From Cinclus cinclus (Eukaryota; Chordata; Aves; Passeriformes; Cinclidae), in NCBI RefSeq assembly GCF_963662255.1, contig NC_085049.1, forward strand, positions 22,786,142-22,850,141: a DNA stretch of 64,000 bases, in the 5' to 3' direction. The position numbers were made by a program, and so were the translations under genes. Numbering within the stretch: position 1 is the first letter of the stretch; the number at the start of each line of letters is the position of its first letter. Positions 14,601 through 25,596 of this stretch are shown in pieces. Below the pieces are notes generated by a model. That model did not search any database. It saw only the letters and a program-made list of their open reading frames with translations, and was not told where the DNA came from.

Positions 14601-16430
14601 TCAAATATCTGCATTCCTGGACTTCCACGATAGGCTTGAATGCCTTGCTATATGTACATGGAAAATAAAATTTTAAAACTCTTCTGGAGTTTAGAAGCTG
14701 AAAAGTTTGGTTCCATTGAGAATGTACCAAAATACATTTGGTAGCTGGATTTGTTGTGGCAACTTGAAATGTGGATACAGGTAACCCAGAAATCCGACGG
14801 ACAGTCTTCATATAAAACCTGAAAATCTTACGGTCAGAGTCAAGGTGGAATTCACTGCCTGCCAGGCTTAAACTAGAAAGTCTCACTTTACTGAACAAAC
14901 TGACCTCCATTTTATTGCAGGTGCTTTCAAGATGAGGAACTCTCCTTAGAATCTCCTGTAATTTTGATTGACAGGATTACTAAACTTGGATTTGTGGCAT
15001 ATGTCTGCAAAAATATTTGCATGTGTTTGTTTTTATATTGTGTCATTGTGAAATAACATATTTGTAACCTGTGCAGTTAGGTGAGTGAAGAGTCATGGAG
15101 AGAATTTAACTAATAAAATCCATTTATTGTTTCACCTTTGAGTTACTGGGAAAATGTAATTTCTGTAAGTACCCTGATAGTTAAAGCTAATGTCTGACAA
15201 CACAAGGAAAGCGAGTTATACGTCATTAAGTATAAACATGATGTGAATTTTGCTACTCCTTCCACAGGTGTTTTCCATTAGAATATGTCTGCCACATTCA
15301 GACCTATTTTAAGTGAATTCACAAGGAAATGCCTCTTTACATGTTTATCCTGGAAGGGCAGATAGGTGTTTTACTTTATAAAGCAGTCTAAAAGTTTTCT
15401 ATTCTTCAAAAGAAAAAATATTTTTCAGAACATAGTATTGCAGTTTGGTAATGTATTTCTAGCTGCCATTAGAGACACTTGAAATTAAAACATAACAAAA
15501 TCTGTGAAATAGAAATGACTGTTTCTTAGATATGCTGGTCAAAGGGGGATTTTCCTACTTAACTGTGTACAAGTTTTACATTTGTTTTATACACTTATAT
15601 TATTATAAAACAGTACTGTAACACTTTCCTCTTGGTGATCTTGTAAAACATTACTGTATTGATAGTGCACTTTCAGGTTATAATAGATCATCTCTTAAAT
15701 AACTTGTAAAAAAATGTACTGACTTGCTAGCAATTATATCATGACAAATACATAGCATGAATTATTTCCAGGCATAAATTTTGCCTTGGGAAACGGCTTA
15801 GAGACAAACCCACATCCTGCAAATTCTTTACTTGATACAGAGAAAAATAAATGGATTGTGATTATGAACAGTCCTATATCTGCATATAGAATATGTGGTC
15901 ACTTCAGATTTCATTCTCTCCCTGAAAAAATGTTTAGGATTACAAGGAATTGACACGAAAGCACCATTCTCATTTGTTCACATTTCCTGGCTCTCGAGGG
16001 TCATGATATCACAAATGGTTGAAAGAAATACATTTCTCATCTACTCTGTGTGTACAACTGAGGCAGTGCAAGACTGATTTAAATTCTGCAACTGTTTAAA
16101 TGAAATAAAATGTGGCGTTGCTTAGACCACCTTTATCACTTGTGTAAGTGTTGCTTTTACATAGTGATTCATTTTTCAACTTTTTTCCTAATAATTTGTA
16201 GACTGAAAGGAAAAATTAATTATTCAGGAAAGTAAATATTTCTTAATATTGTAATTTTTTCCATTACATGAAATTGCTTAAAGGAGTGCTGTGAATATAA
16301 TTGAACTGAATCAACATTTTAAGTAATTTTGTGAGCAACTGACAAGTCTAAGTGTCTTGGATGAATTCTTCTTGTCTGTTTTACTCACTGGCTGTGGTTA
16401 CCAAAATACGATTTTTTTTTCTCCCAATAG

Positions 16431-16523
16431 CATCAGCGACTTCTTGATATTTTGGAAGCAGAAAAGGAAGTGTTATCAGAAAAGATAGAAGAAGCTATGA
16501 TGCAGCAGTCACAAAAGCACAAG
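16431..16523 (+). CDS. CCDC91: CCDC91 coding exon B (93 bp, coiled coil)
   Basis: This exon encodes 31 residues from HQRLLDILEAEKEV to MMQQSQKHK. The acceptor is a T8-CTCCCAATAG tract ending at 16430 and the donor is AAG|GTATTG at 16523/16524. It is phase 0 at both ends. The sequence is a regular amphipathic coiled-coil segment with L, I and M at core spacing and no proline. It joins exon A (…ELLDAQ) directly, as in mammalian CCDC91 (ELLNAQ then HQRLL). It is followed after only 176 bases by exon C, so these two exons form a tight pair between two much larger introns. It has no catalytic or binding motif; its role is structural. Confidence 0.93.
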
Positions 16524-16699
16524 GTATTGCTTTTGTTTACCAAAAAAGTAGAGATCAGCATAATGGATTTTATTGGGAATTATTCTGTCACAATTACTGT
16601 CAGGAAGAGGAAGCTTTCTTCAGCACTTTGACTGTTTGAAATTATTTTTAGCCACTCCTTTATTATCTATTGCAGTTTAATTTTTCATGACATTTACAG
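16524..16699 (+). other. CCDC91: CCDC91 short intron, 176 bp
   Basis: Bounded by GTATTG at 16524 and TTTCATGACATTTACAG at 16699. It is the only short intron in the window. If retained it would shift the frame and meet a stop at about 16629, because 176 is not a multiple of three. Confidence 0.9.
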
Positions 16700-16768
16700 G
16701 AAGTGCTGGACAAATGTTTGGATGAAGAAAGACAGAGAACCAAGGAGGCTCTGGCAGCTGCTGCAAAG
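16700..16768 (+). CDS. CCDC91: CCDC91 coding exon C (69 bp, coiled coil)
   Basis: This exon encodes 23 residues, EVLDKCLDEERQRTKEALA followed by AAAK. The acceptor is CATTTACAG at 16699 and the donor AAG|GTATCT at 16768/16769. It is phase 0 at both ends. The EERQR.KEAL block is a good family marker and matches my memory of mammalian CCDC91 (EILEKCLEEERQRNKEAL). It carries one cysteine and a short alanine run near the end, still compatible with a helical coiled coil. It is the smallest coding exon seen and lies only 176 bases after exon B. Confidence 0.93.
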
Positions 16769-17762
16769 GTATCTCTCATTAATAAGTGGATGTGCAATGT
16801 GGATTCCATGTGTATCATTAGAAACACCAAGTTCAGACACTCACTTTTGTTTCATAACTATATTTATCAAGCTCTGTGTTCTCATCTGTGTTAAGAAGAA
16901 GCTGGTTCTACTGAAAATGAACATATCTGCTCTATCCCATGCCTTGATACAGAGATGTAGCTTCCTTCTCTTGGACAATAGCCTCTGAATTGTTTATAAC
17001 AAGAAGTCACAATATTGCAGTTTCAGTTGTTGCTGTTACCTAAATATCTGTTTTTGTGGTGTTTTGACATCAGTGCATCTTGATTTGAAGAGCTGGGTAG
17101 CAGGGTCAACTGATGATCTTAACAGATAATTATCATTTCTTATTTAACTTTCATTAAATATGGTCGTCTTCAATGAGGAGAGAACTATTCTCAAAATCAT
17201 ATACAAACAGAGATAGTTTAACAAGTTTTAAATTATTTTATATAAGCTGATGTTTGGCTAAAAATGACTAGTCAGTTTTTAAATATGATTTCTCCTGTCT
17301 ATTTCACTGGTAAGTGCATTGGTGTTAGAGCAATAATTTTGTAAATATTAAGGCAGAATTAATTTTTAATACTGATGTAGAATCCAGTACAAAAGTTCAG
17401 TTGCATGTACATGATCTGAGGAAGCTAGTGGTGTGTATTACCTAGCACAGTATCAGGCTATGTATTCTGTATGTCTTTTTTGTGTAGTATATGAATACTG
17501 GCTGAGCACCTCACTGACTAACATTCAGTAGTACCACAAACATTTCTTACATGGTTGATAGATACAGGAAAATGTGTGTATAATAAAAGAACCCAATTTA
17601 ATTATCATATTTTTAATATCTAAGTGGAAAATGAAGTTCCAATGAATTGAAAGAAACGGCTTTAGTTGGAAGTGGAGGTATCTGATGATTACAGTATTTT
17701 TTGCTTTTGATGACTTGATTTGACTTGTTCCATACCACCTCCAAGGGGCATAGGAATGACCT

Positions 17763-17783
17763 ATAAGCTTTTAAAAAGCTTAT
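17763..17783. repeat. Inverted repeat, 10-bp arms, 1-base centre
   Basis: ATAAGCTTTT, a single A, then AAAAGCTTAT. The arms are perfectly complementary. It is AT-rich and small, with no assigned function. Confidence 0.7.
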
Positions 17784-18205
17784 TAAAACTGAGGGACTTG
17801 TGATTAAGTTTCGTAAGTCCATGTTTGCTTCCTTTGAACTTCAGTTTACCATGATTTATTTGTAGATATGATGCAGTGGTTGTCTTGCTGATATATGTAT
17901 TTGTGTGGCTAAGCATATGTGGAGCTGTTGGCTTCAAATTCTCAGTGATTTCAGATAATGGTTGAATATAATGATTAGGGGAGGAACTAAAACAGTAGTT
18001 CTTGTAGCATGTCTAAGGAGCTTTGGGACTGAAGACACATTTGTTTTAACTGTATATTGGCTAATTTTTGTGCAGAAGATGGTGGGACAGATTTTGTACT
18101 TCAGATATTTGTAGTTAAGAGCAGGAATCTCTCTCACATGGGAGTATCAAGGGAGGGCCATGATGTGCCTACTATTGTATGGGTTTTACTGGGTTTTTGG
18201 GGAGT

Positions 18206-18270
18206 TTGTGTGTGTGTGTGTGTGTGTAGTGTGTAGTGTGTATGTGTGTGTGTCTCTGTGTGTGTGTGTT
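18206..18270 (+). repeat. (TG)n microsatellite with AG and TC interruptions
   Basis: About 65 bases of almost pure TG dinucleotides, interrupted by short TAG, TAT and TCTC units. On the sense strand it gives UG repeats in the CCDC91 pre-mRNA, ending about 203 bases before the acceptor of exon D. Confidence 0.95.
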
Positions 18271-18472
18271 AAGCAAACTAGTCATTGCCCAGAGGTAGTA
18301 CTGCTTGGTAGCACCACAAGATAAATTGAACTTCATAGTTCAGAAGTTAAAATATTCACATCCCATATCTTGTCAGCTCATAGACCTCATTAGAAGAAAG
18401 TGATATAGTATATGAGTTAGTCATTCAGGTTGGGTGTGTTGCTCATCTAATTGTGCCTGATCTGTTTCACAG

Positions 18473-18649
18473 GCTGAAAAAGAAGTAGTGCAAGAAGCTG
18501 TTCTGAAAGCAGTAGAGGATGAGAGGAGAAATATGGAGAAGATTCACGCAGAAGAAAGAAAACTCTGGGAAGCAGAACGTGCTAGTCACCGAGAGAAGAT
18601 TGCCCAGGCTGTTTCAGAAGCCATGCAAGAGCAAAGAAAGCAGAACCAG
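18473..18649 (+). CDS. CCDC91: CCDC91 coding exon D (177 bp, coiled coil)
   Basis: This exon encodes 59 residues from AEKEVVQEAVLKAVEDER to AMQEQRKQNQ. The acceptor is CTGTTTCACAG at 18472 and the donor CAG|GTTAGT at 18649/18650. It is phase 0 at both ends and is the largest coding exon in the window. It is very rich in E, K, R, A and Q and contains no proline or glycine. The blocks EAVLKAVE, HAEER.LW and AMQEQRK parallel the mammalian protein (DAVLKVVE, HAEERELW, AIQEQRK as I recall them). The ERKLWEAERASHRE stretch is the most charged part of the helix. The lone tryptophan within the coiled coil is conserved in my memory of the human sequence. Confidence 0.95.
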
Positions 18650-21140
18650 GTTAGTATGTTTTCCCCTTCCATGTACCTGGTTTATATATTTTTGTTTTTA
18701 CTTTTGAATGTCTTCTGTTGTTGTGGTACATTTTCCTGTGACATCTGTCACTCAGTTGATATTTGCAATGCACAGTAAGCAGCTTATCTTCACCTAGACT
18801 GTGTATGGAGAGAGGCTGGCACATACAGAACAAAATTCCTGTGACTTTTACAGGTACATATATTGAAATTATATAAATCATACCTGGTTTTGTCCTCTGA
18901 CTTCAACAGGAACCCAGGATGGGCAGCTCAAAGAGTGCCATTTATGCGGCAAACAGTTTAGATGACTTCCCTACCTGTGGGAGACTGAAGATGTTACATT
19001 TGTTCCTTCTAGAACAGGTGCAAAATAAAGAGGGAGGGTTATAAAAACTAGAAACTTAAACCAGTAATGAACCAGAAATGTTTCTAGAGTTAAACATTGG
19101 AGAGGTTTCTGTAACAATAATTGTATGTCACTTAACACAAATTGAGAGGAAAATTCCTAACAGTGCTTTTAGTGTTTTTACACTAAAAAGTTGAGTTTTT
19201 TGGTCTGTGATGCTGGAAATATTTGGAGAAGCAGCCTGTGAATTCACTGATTTCTTGGTGACATATTTGAATGTTGCAGTCTTCAGAAATTTAAGGAGTG
19301 TATATTGGTACGTTGGAATTTGATATTGCTGTGGGTTTTTTTAATGTGCTGCATAAGAATAAAACCCCAAAACTTAAGAATTAAAAGTAAAATAAATGTG
19401 CTCTTTGGAAACAGACACCATTTCCCATTCCAGTCTTAAACAAAATTAATAACCTCATGTAATACCTAATCAGCTACCAAAATAAAATTTGGTGCTGTGC
19501 CATTACCATACTCTGTGTTGCCTAAATTCCTAATGTAAAGAGAATTACTTATTTTTTTATATCTTCTTTGCTTCTTTTAAATGTAAAGTATCAAATAGTG
19601 AAATGTCGATTCTCTAGACTTTCAGTGAGCCTTCAGGCAGTCAAACTCTTCTTCAGAGCAGAGGGATAAACAACTGAGTTCAAAGCTGAATTCAAGCTGA
19701 GAACAACTGCTTGGGCTTTAGTTAGATACAAATCATTCAGACAGTCCAGAGTGAGAACTAGTACCAGTGATGTAGAGAATCTGTTCCTGGAAGAGAGAGC
19801 TATAAAGTGCTTATTTATTGGAGTAAAGGCAGCAATTTTATAGCTTGTGGAACTTGACAAGATTAGTAGGAGAAGGATGATGGTAACAAACTTTGAGAAG
19901 GGTTTTGAAGGATCCTGAAGACTTTTGGTGAAAGAGTCCCATGGCTGGGTGCTGGAGTTCAGCCAGGGTTCTGTATTTATGGGTTTGGGGGGCACTGGCT
20001 GTCCCAGGTATGGAGAGATGTGCACTAAGCTGGGGGAGCAACTTGGGGCGGGTTTGCCTTCACTCTGCAGGGTACCACCGACTCTCTCATGGTTGATGTT
20101 CCCTTTGAAGTTGTCACAAGACAGGATGATGTTAGAAGTAGTTTAATATTGATGGATATATTCTTTGAAAAAGTCCTAAATACTCTGTCATGTCAGCATT
20201 TCCCTGAGGAAGCAATTCAGGCCTCTCCAAGGGACAGGTTTTTCCACTCAAGTAGTCCCCATTGTGGAAGTACCTAGTGATGTACTTGTGGTGGTGAGAA
20301 GAACTGAGGTGTTGGATGCTCTTGTGATTAATTCTGCTGTAAATATCTTGCACTTCATGCAGTCCTTTAGTAGTTTCATTAGTTAATTCCATTTTTTTTT
20401 AATACCAAACAGCTCTGACAACTTTTATTGTAACAGGAATAATTTCTCTTATTCAGTTATAACATGATTATTTCACCTTCATGTCAGGTTCATTTTTCAA
20501 ATACCTGATCTATTTTTAATTAAGGAAATGTGCAGACTTTTCTTGAGATTTCCAAAATTCTATCACATATATCTGTGGTATATATGAAGTTACACTCTTT
20601 ATTCTCTAATTAATGAGTACAAATTCCCTGGGGAGGATGGACTTTCATGGAGAAATTGGTTTCTTGGAGAAATTTTCCTTTCTTCCTATGCCAAGAACCT
20701 GCATAGCTCCTTTAGGCCATTGCAATTATAAGCATACACCAGTACTAAAATTTTCTGTCAACAAAAGTCCTGCAGAGCTGATGTGCCAAATGATAACTTG
20801 TATGTGGTGTCAGATAAAGCTTTGGTTTAACAATGAGAAATACTTGGGCCTACAAGGCACTTCGTGTGTGGGCATTAATTTTTTTCCTCTGTAGAGACTC
20901 CCACACAGAATTGTTTCTTATTTATGTTTTGTTTTCTGTAAGATTTATCTTGCAAAAGCTGTAACTGCACTCTTGACTCTCTTGCAGTTATTGCTTAGGC
21001 AATATATTTAGTCAGCTCTGTAATGGCCAAAATGTAAACACAGTCTAACATTTTAGACAATGAAATGTAAAACATCCTAGAATAAAATTTTATTTTGCTG
21101 TAAATTTTTTTAAAGGCATTTGCTTTATTGATTAGAACTC

Positions 21141-21166
21141 AAAAAAAAAAAAAAAAAAAAAAAAAA
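21141..21166 (+). repeat. A26 homopolymer tract
   Basis: Twenty-six uninterrupted adenines after AGAACTC. An AATAAA lies about 55 bases upstream at 21081, but I saw no recognisable retrocopy body or clear target-site duplication. Confidence 0.9.
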
Positions 21167-21248
21167 GCATAGTATTAAAGAGGAGTTTTCCTTCACTGGT
21201 GCAGTAAGTCTGTGAAATGGGAAAATCACAAATGGGTCAGTCTAGTCT

Positions 21249-21298
21249 TCTGCAAATGGGAGAGGCAGAATGGTCTGCAAATGGGAGAGGCAGAATGG
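21249..21298 (+). repeat. Perfect 25-bp direct tandem duplication
   Basis: The unit starting TCTGCAAATGGGAGAGG and ending CAGAATGG occurs twice back to back (21249-21273 and 21274-21298) with no mismatch, which suggests a recent slippage duplication. Confidence 0.95.
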
Positions 21299-23278
21299 CT
21301 TACACTCAAAATGCCCACAAACAACTCTAGGAATAATTAATGGAAACTTCAAAAACATTGAAAATTTTATTATTTTCTTCGAGATGAAAGCCCACAGAGA
21401 AAAAAGCATTTTCACCTGCATGGTGTGAGAGTTGATAAAATACATATTTTAAAAACTGTAGTTTTTACACCACTATGTATCTGTAAAACATTTAAATTAT
21501 GAAAATGAGGAAAAATAAATTTCCATGTCAAAGTGGAATGAATTTGTTAGCTTTTCCTTTATGTTCTGGACCAGAGAAACATGACTAAGGCCTTTGATTC
21601 ATTGGTTTAAAAGATTAATTTTTCATCCATTAATTTTCTTTATTAAAATAAAATCTTTTGGGTTTTTTCCACCTGTTTTTAAACACATGCACTAGAACTT
21701 ATATGGCTATATATGAGAAAGAAAATGTAAAAAAACCATTTAAGTATGGGTTATTTATATTTCATTGGTTAGGCAGTTTTAGCAGAACAATAAGGGTTTG
21801 AAGATCAAACTTGTGCTGAATTAGGCAGTGTAATTTCCCTTCATCATCTAAGTAATTTGTTCAAAAGAAGAAAAGATGAGTGTTTCCTTTGCAGGGATGC
21901 TACAGGTATTGTTTTAGACTTTTTTGATGGTGTTGTTGCAGAATGGCCAGGAAGGAGACCCATAGGGGATGCAAATCTGTGAGGTTTATACAGATGCCTT
22001 CTACTTGTGAGATATTCATGCTTGAAAAAATTTTGTCCTAAGAAAAAAGTTTGTCCTCAGTCAAATTGTCAAGTCTGCAGATAAGGAAATGCTACTTCCA
22101 TTTAAGATTTATTCTACTAATTTGACATTGCCAGAGAAAAATCAGAAGACTTGGAGACAGTTTAATAAATAAATCATATTTAGTATTTTATTTTGTTACC
22201 AAATATGAAACAGCAGATTAAAGGTAAACTTACAGTGAAAGTAGGAACTAAGACATACTGAGTTAATATTTCAACTTGATGGAACAACCTTGACATACCC
22301 CCTTCAGTGTTTTTTCTTTAAGAAATTAAAGGATTATGGTAACATGAATATTGTTTTGTTGTTTTGTTGGGTTTTTTAAATGAAAGCTTTTCATGAAATC
22401 TTTGACTGTTCCAGTGGCTGGGGGTCTTAGAGGCATGGTATTTGTACTTAAATTAAAGGTATTGTTTTTTGAAGCCTTATAACTCTGAAGGGATAAATGA
22501 GATATTTTTGCATCACTGGGGAAATGGAAAAAAAAATTTTTAGAGCGCTCTCTCGAGGCTGTGAAGTAGTAAAAGTCCAGATGACTTCCATTTTAGTTGA
22601 GACAGGCAGCATCTTCAGATATTATAACTGTTGTTCAGGTGTTTCATGGTTTTATAAGAGTTTTTTGTGGGTTATTTTGTTTTATTTAATTTAGAAGAGC
22701 ATTCTCATTTTGGGAGAAGAGCAGGCTTGCACATTAAATCAGGAAAAACAAGCCCTCCTTGAAAAAAACAAGTAGTCTTTTGATTAAAGATGATGTTCAT
22801 TTGCACAGGAACCTTGTGATCCTTTTACAACACATTGAAAAGTCATCATAGATTAGGAACACATCTATTCTGCAGCCTAGATGTAGCTTGGCATGTCTCC
22901 AGTATTTTCTTTTCTGTTTTTCATACATTGTCGTTTTTTACAGTGGTATCTTCCCTGCAAGGAGAGTTTAATATCTGGTAGTTGTCAGTGTTGAGAGGAA
23001 TACCTGGTGAAATTCCTCCACTAGAATATTTACTTTCTAGAACACCTGTTTAAATAAAAAGTGGATATCCTCTAGATAAGGAGAAAGTATAATGGATAGT
23101 GTGGCTGAGGCAGAAGTTTTTTCCCCAGAATTCAAAATTGCAGTGAAGTTCCTGGGGTACCACTCTAAAGTGAAAAAACAATGGACAATTCTCTCTATCC
23201 TTCTTTACGTTTATTTTTAATCTTAGAAAAACTGAAGTTCAGAAATTCCTTGGGGATATAGGATGATGATATCCATGC

Positions 23279-23301
23279 AATTCTGAATAAAATTCAGAAT
23301 T
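23279..23301. repeat. Inverted repeat, 10-bp arms, 3-base loop
   Basis: AATTCTGAAT, AAA, ATTCAGAATT. The arms are perfectly complementary. It is intronic, with no assigned function. Confidence 0.75.
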
Positions 23302-23768
23302 ATATTAAATTCATAATTTGTGGGGAATGCAGGTTAGCTCCCATAGCTATAATGCACAGAGCTCTCTGCATGGCAGTTGTTATCACTGAGCTGAATAGTC
23401 AGCTGCATAAAGGAGTTGAAATCTGTGGTGGTATGGCAGAGAATTAGCAAAAGAAACTGAAGAGAATTTATGCACCACTATTTTTGTTTTAAAATTAATT
23501 CATTAAAAGTAAAATGAAAGCTAGCAGCAGCAGGGTGAGCCCTGAAAATTTAAGTCCATCTCGTAGCTTGAAATAAATAATTCTGCTAAGGCATTTGAAG
23601 CAAAGAATCACATTTGTCATTTCCTGGAGGCTTAAATTTAACATACTGTATATAATCTAGTGTTTACCCTCATTCTCCAGGGAAAAAGAGCCTGAGTTCA
23701 TCTCTGTGATATTCCACACAGCAGATCCATTAGAGACTCAAGTGCTCTGAAGACTGCAAATATTTAGG

Positions 23769-23796
23769 AAAAAAAAAAAAAAAAAAAAAAAAAAAA
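23769..23796 (+). repeat. A28 homopolymer tract
   Basis: An uninterrupted run of adenines after TATTTAGG, followed by CGAAAAAATC. It has no identifiable insertion body in front of it. Confidence 0.9.
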
Positions 23797-25557
23797 CGAA
23801 AAAATCACCAACCTTTAATTTATTAACAGAACTAACATAAATTCTGCTTTTCTGCTTCCTCTTGGACATGAGGAAAAGCACTAAGGCAGAATTATCTTAC
23901 CAATGGGAAAGTATTTCAGGAAAACTGAGGTGGTGGTATCCTTTTTAGCCAAGCCACAACTGAGATACACTGAGATTTACAAAGAAAAAATACTTTTGCA
24001 AGAGAAGTTAACTAAAACACTTATGGAAAAAATAAAAAGAAAAAAAAAAAAGGAACTTTCCAGTAGTCTTTGCTGGTAAATCTTTAAGAATTAAAGAAAA
24101 TTGAGTATGTTCACATTTCTTTGCAGAACAATAAATTTGTAATGTGTGGTCTTAGAAAGCATTGATACAATTTTAATGGCAAACATCTAGATAGTTGAAA
24201 AAGAATTTATTATTTAAACTGTGTTTAAGGAATTTCCATGGGTTTATGAATACCAGTATATGCCATTGCTTAGCAGGTAAAAGAAAAATATCTAGGACAC
24301 CTGGTGCTAAGTCCTAAAGATTGAATGGCTCCGTACCTGCTACATCAAAACTTTTATCAAAACTTTTTTTGGTTCTCATCTACTTGAGGGAGTGCTTCTG
24401 TTGGTAGTTTGGCAAGCCTGAATGAAATTGGTATTGAAATTTTCAAGGATTTCCACACCCAGTTATGTGCAAGGGAATAAAATACATGTAAATGAAAACA
24501 TGAAGCTGTTGCCTTTATTCCAAAGGAACTGGCTTTTGTTTTTTTTCTACAAGTGCTAAAATGAGTTGTTAATTTTTTGTTGAAATTTCCTGTTTGTCTA
24601 AATATTTTTCTCCACTGCCCTGCATTTGAGAAGGTTTTAAGGACTAGGGGAAAAAAAAAGTTTTTTAAAACGTTATTTCCCACTCTAGCTTTCAGTCAGA
24701 TTTATTAGCTATTAAACGGCCCTTTCTTAGCCCTATACTCTGTTAAAACCACTTCACTTTTTTCTCATGTGTCAAATGAGTAGGTGTTGATGGAACTTTT
24801 TGGTGGACAGTTTAAGGGGAAGAGAGGAAATATATGGGGATTATACATTTGTCTTGTCTTTTCATTGTCCAGTAAATTTGCTCTGTGCAAGATGGCCTCT
24901 TGGTTCATATCAAATTTGGAAGTATGACTCACTTTTTCCTCCATGGCCCCTTTGTGAGCTATTTCTGTATACAATGAAAACCCTGATAGATCTCTGTGAT
25001 ATTTCTTTTTTTAAATGCACCACTATCAGTCAAAGGTTTCTTAGTCTTTTTTCCTTTCTCACTTCCCAAATACTTTCTGCACCCTCAAGACCAACCCTGT
25101 TGCTTGTTACTCTAGACTGTATCGTGCTTCTGCTTCAGATCTAATTATAATTTTTTGTTTACAGCATGTATTTGACATCATATCTGTAGGAGATAAAATA
25201 CCATATCTAAAAACAAAGGTACAATTTCATATATGCTCCCACTTTTCCTTTATTTTTAGTAATGTTTTCTTTTCCTCTCCTTTGAAAATTCTGCCATAAT
25301 TACTGTTGCAACTTTCCCCTTTACTCCATCACTCTTTCCCTGTTAAATAGGCGAGAAACTGCATTTTGCCTCTGTTTCAGGGTTTGCTGTTGTCTCTTTT
25401 TCATCATTAATAATGCTATTTATAGTATTTGTTACCAGAAGATCAACTTTTACATATATTGGCGTTACTTGCCCTTTTTCTTTATTTTTTTTTTTACTAG
25501 GGAGGATTTTAGTGTGGCACAATATAATTTAATTTCTTAAAATTTAATTTCTTTATC

Positions 25558-25596
25558 CTCAAAGCTCTTTGTGTCTATGATACACAGAGCTTTGAG
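25558..25596. repeat. Imperfect inverted repeat with 15 paired bases
   Basis: CTCAAAGCTCT plus GTGT on the left pair with ACAC plus AGAGCTTTGAG on the right, with a 2-base bulge and a 7-base loop (CTATGAT). Confidence 0.65.

Larger units (their letters stand above)
4317..16430 (+). other. CCDC91: CCDC91 intron, 12.1 kb
   Basis: This intron runs from GTATGG at 4317 to CTCCCAATAG at 16430. It is AT-rich and contains one long CR1 (6125-6597), one short decayed CR1 3' end (about 8535-8613), a perfect AT-rich palindrome at 4821-4838 and short GTTT runs near 8461 and 10965. No additional exon with CCDC91-like charged composition was seen. The open frames here, such as 11860-12084 and 12320-12655, have no recognisable domain and no matching frame on either side. 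Confidence 0.85.
16769..18472 (+). other. CCDC91: CCDC91 intron, 1.7 kb
   Basis: Runs from GTATCT at 16769 to TGTTTCACAG at 18472. It contains a (TG)n microsatellite at 18206-18270, about 200 bases before the acceptor, and a 10-bp-arm AT hairpin at 17763-17783. I saw no mobile element or further exon. Confidence 0.85.
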
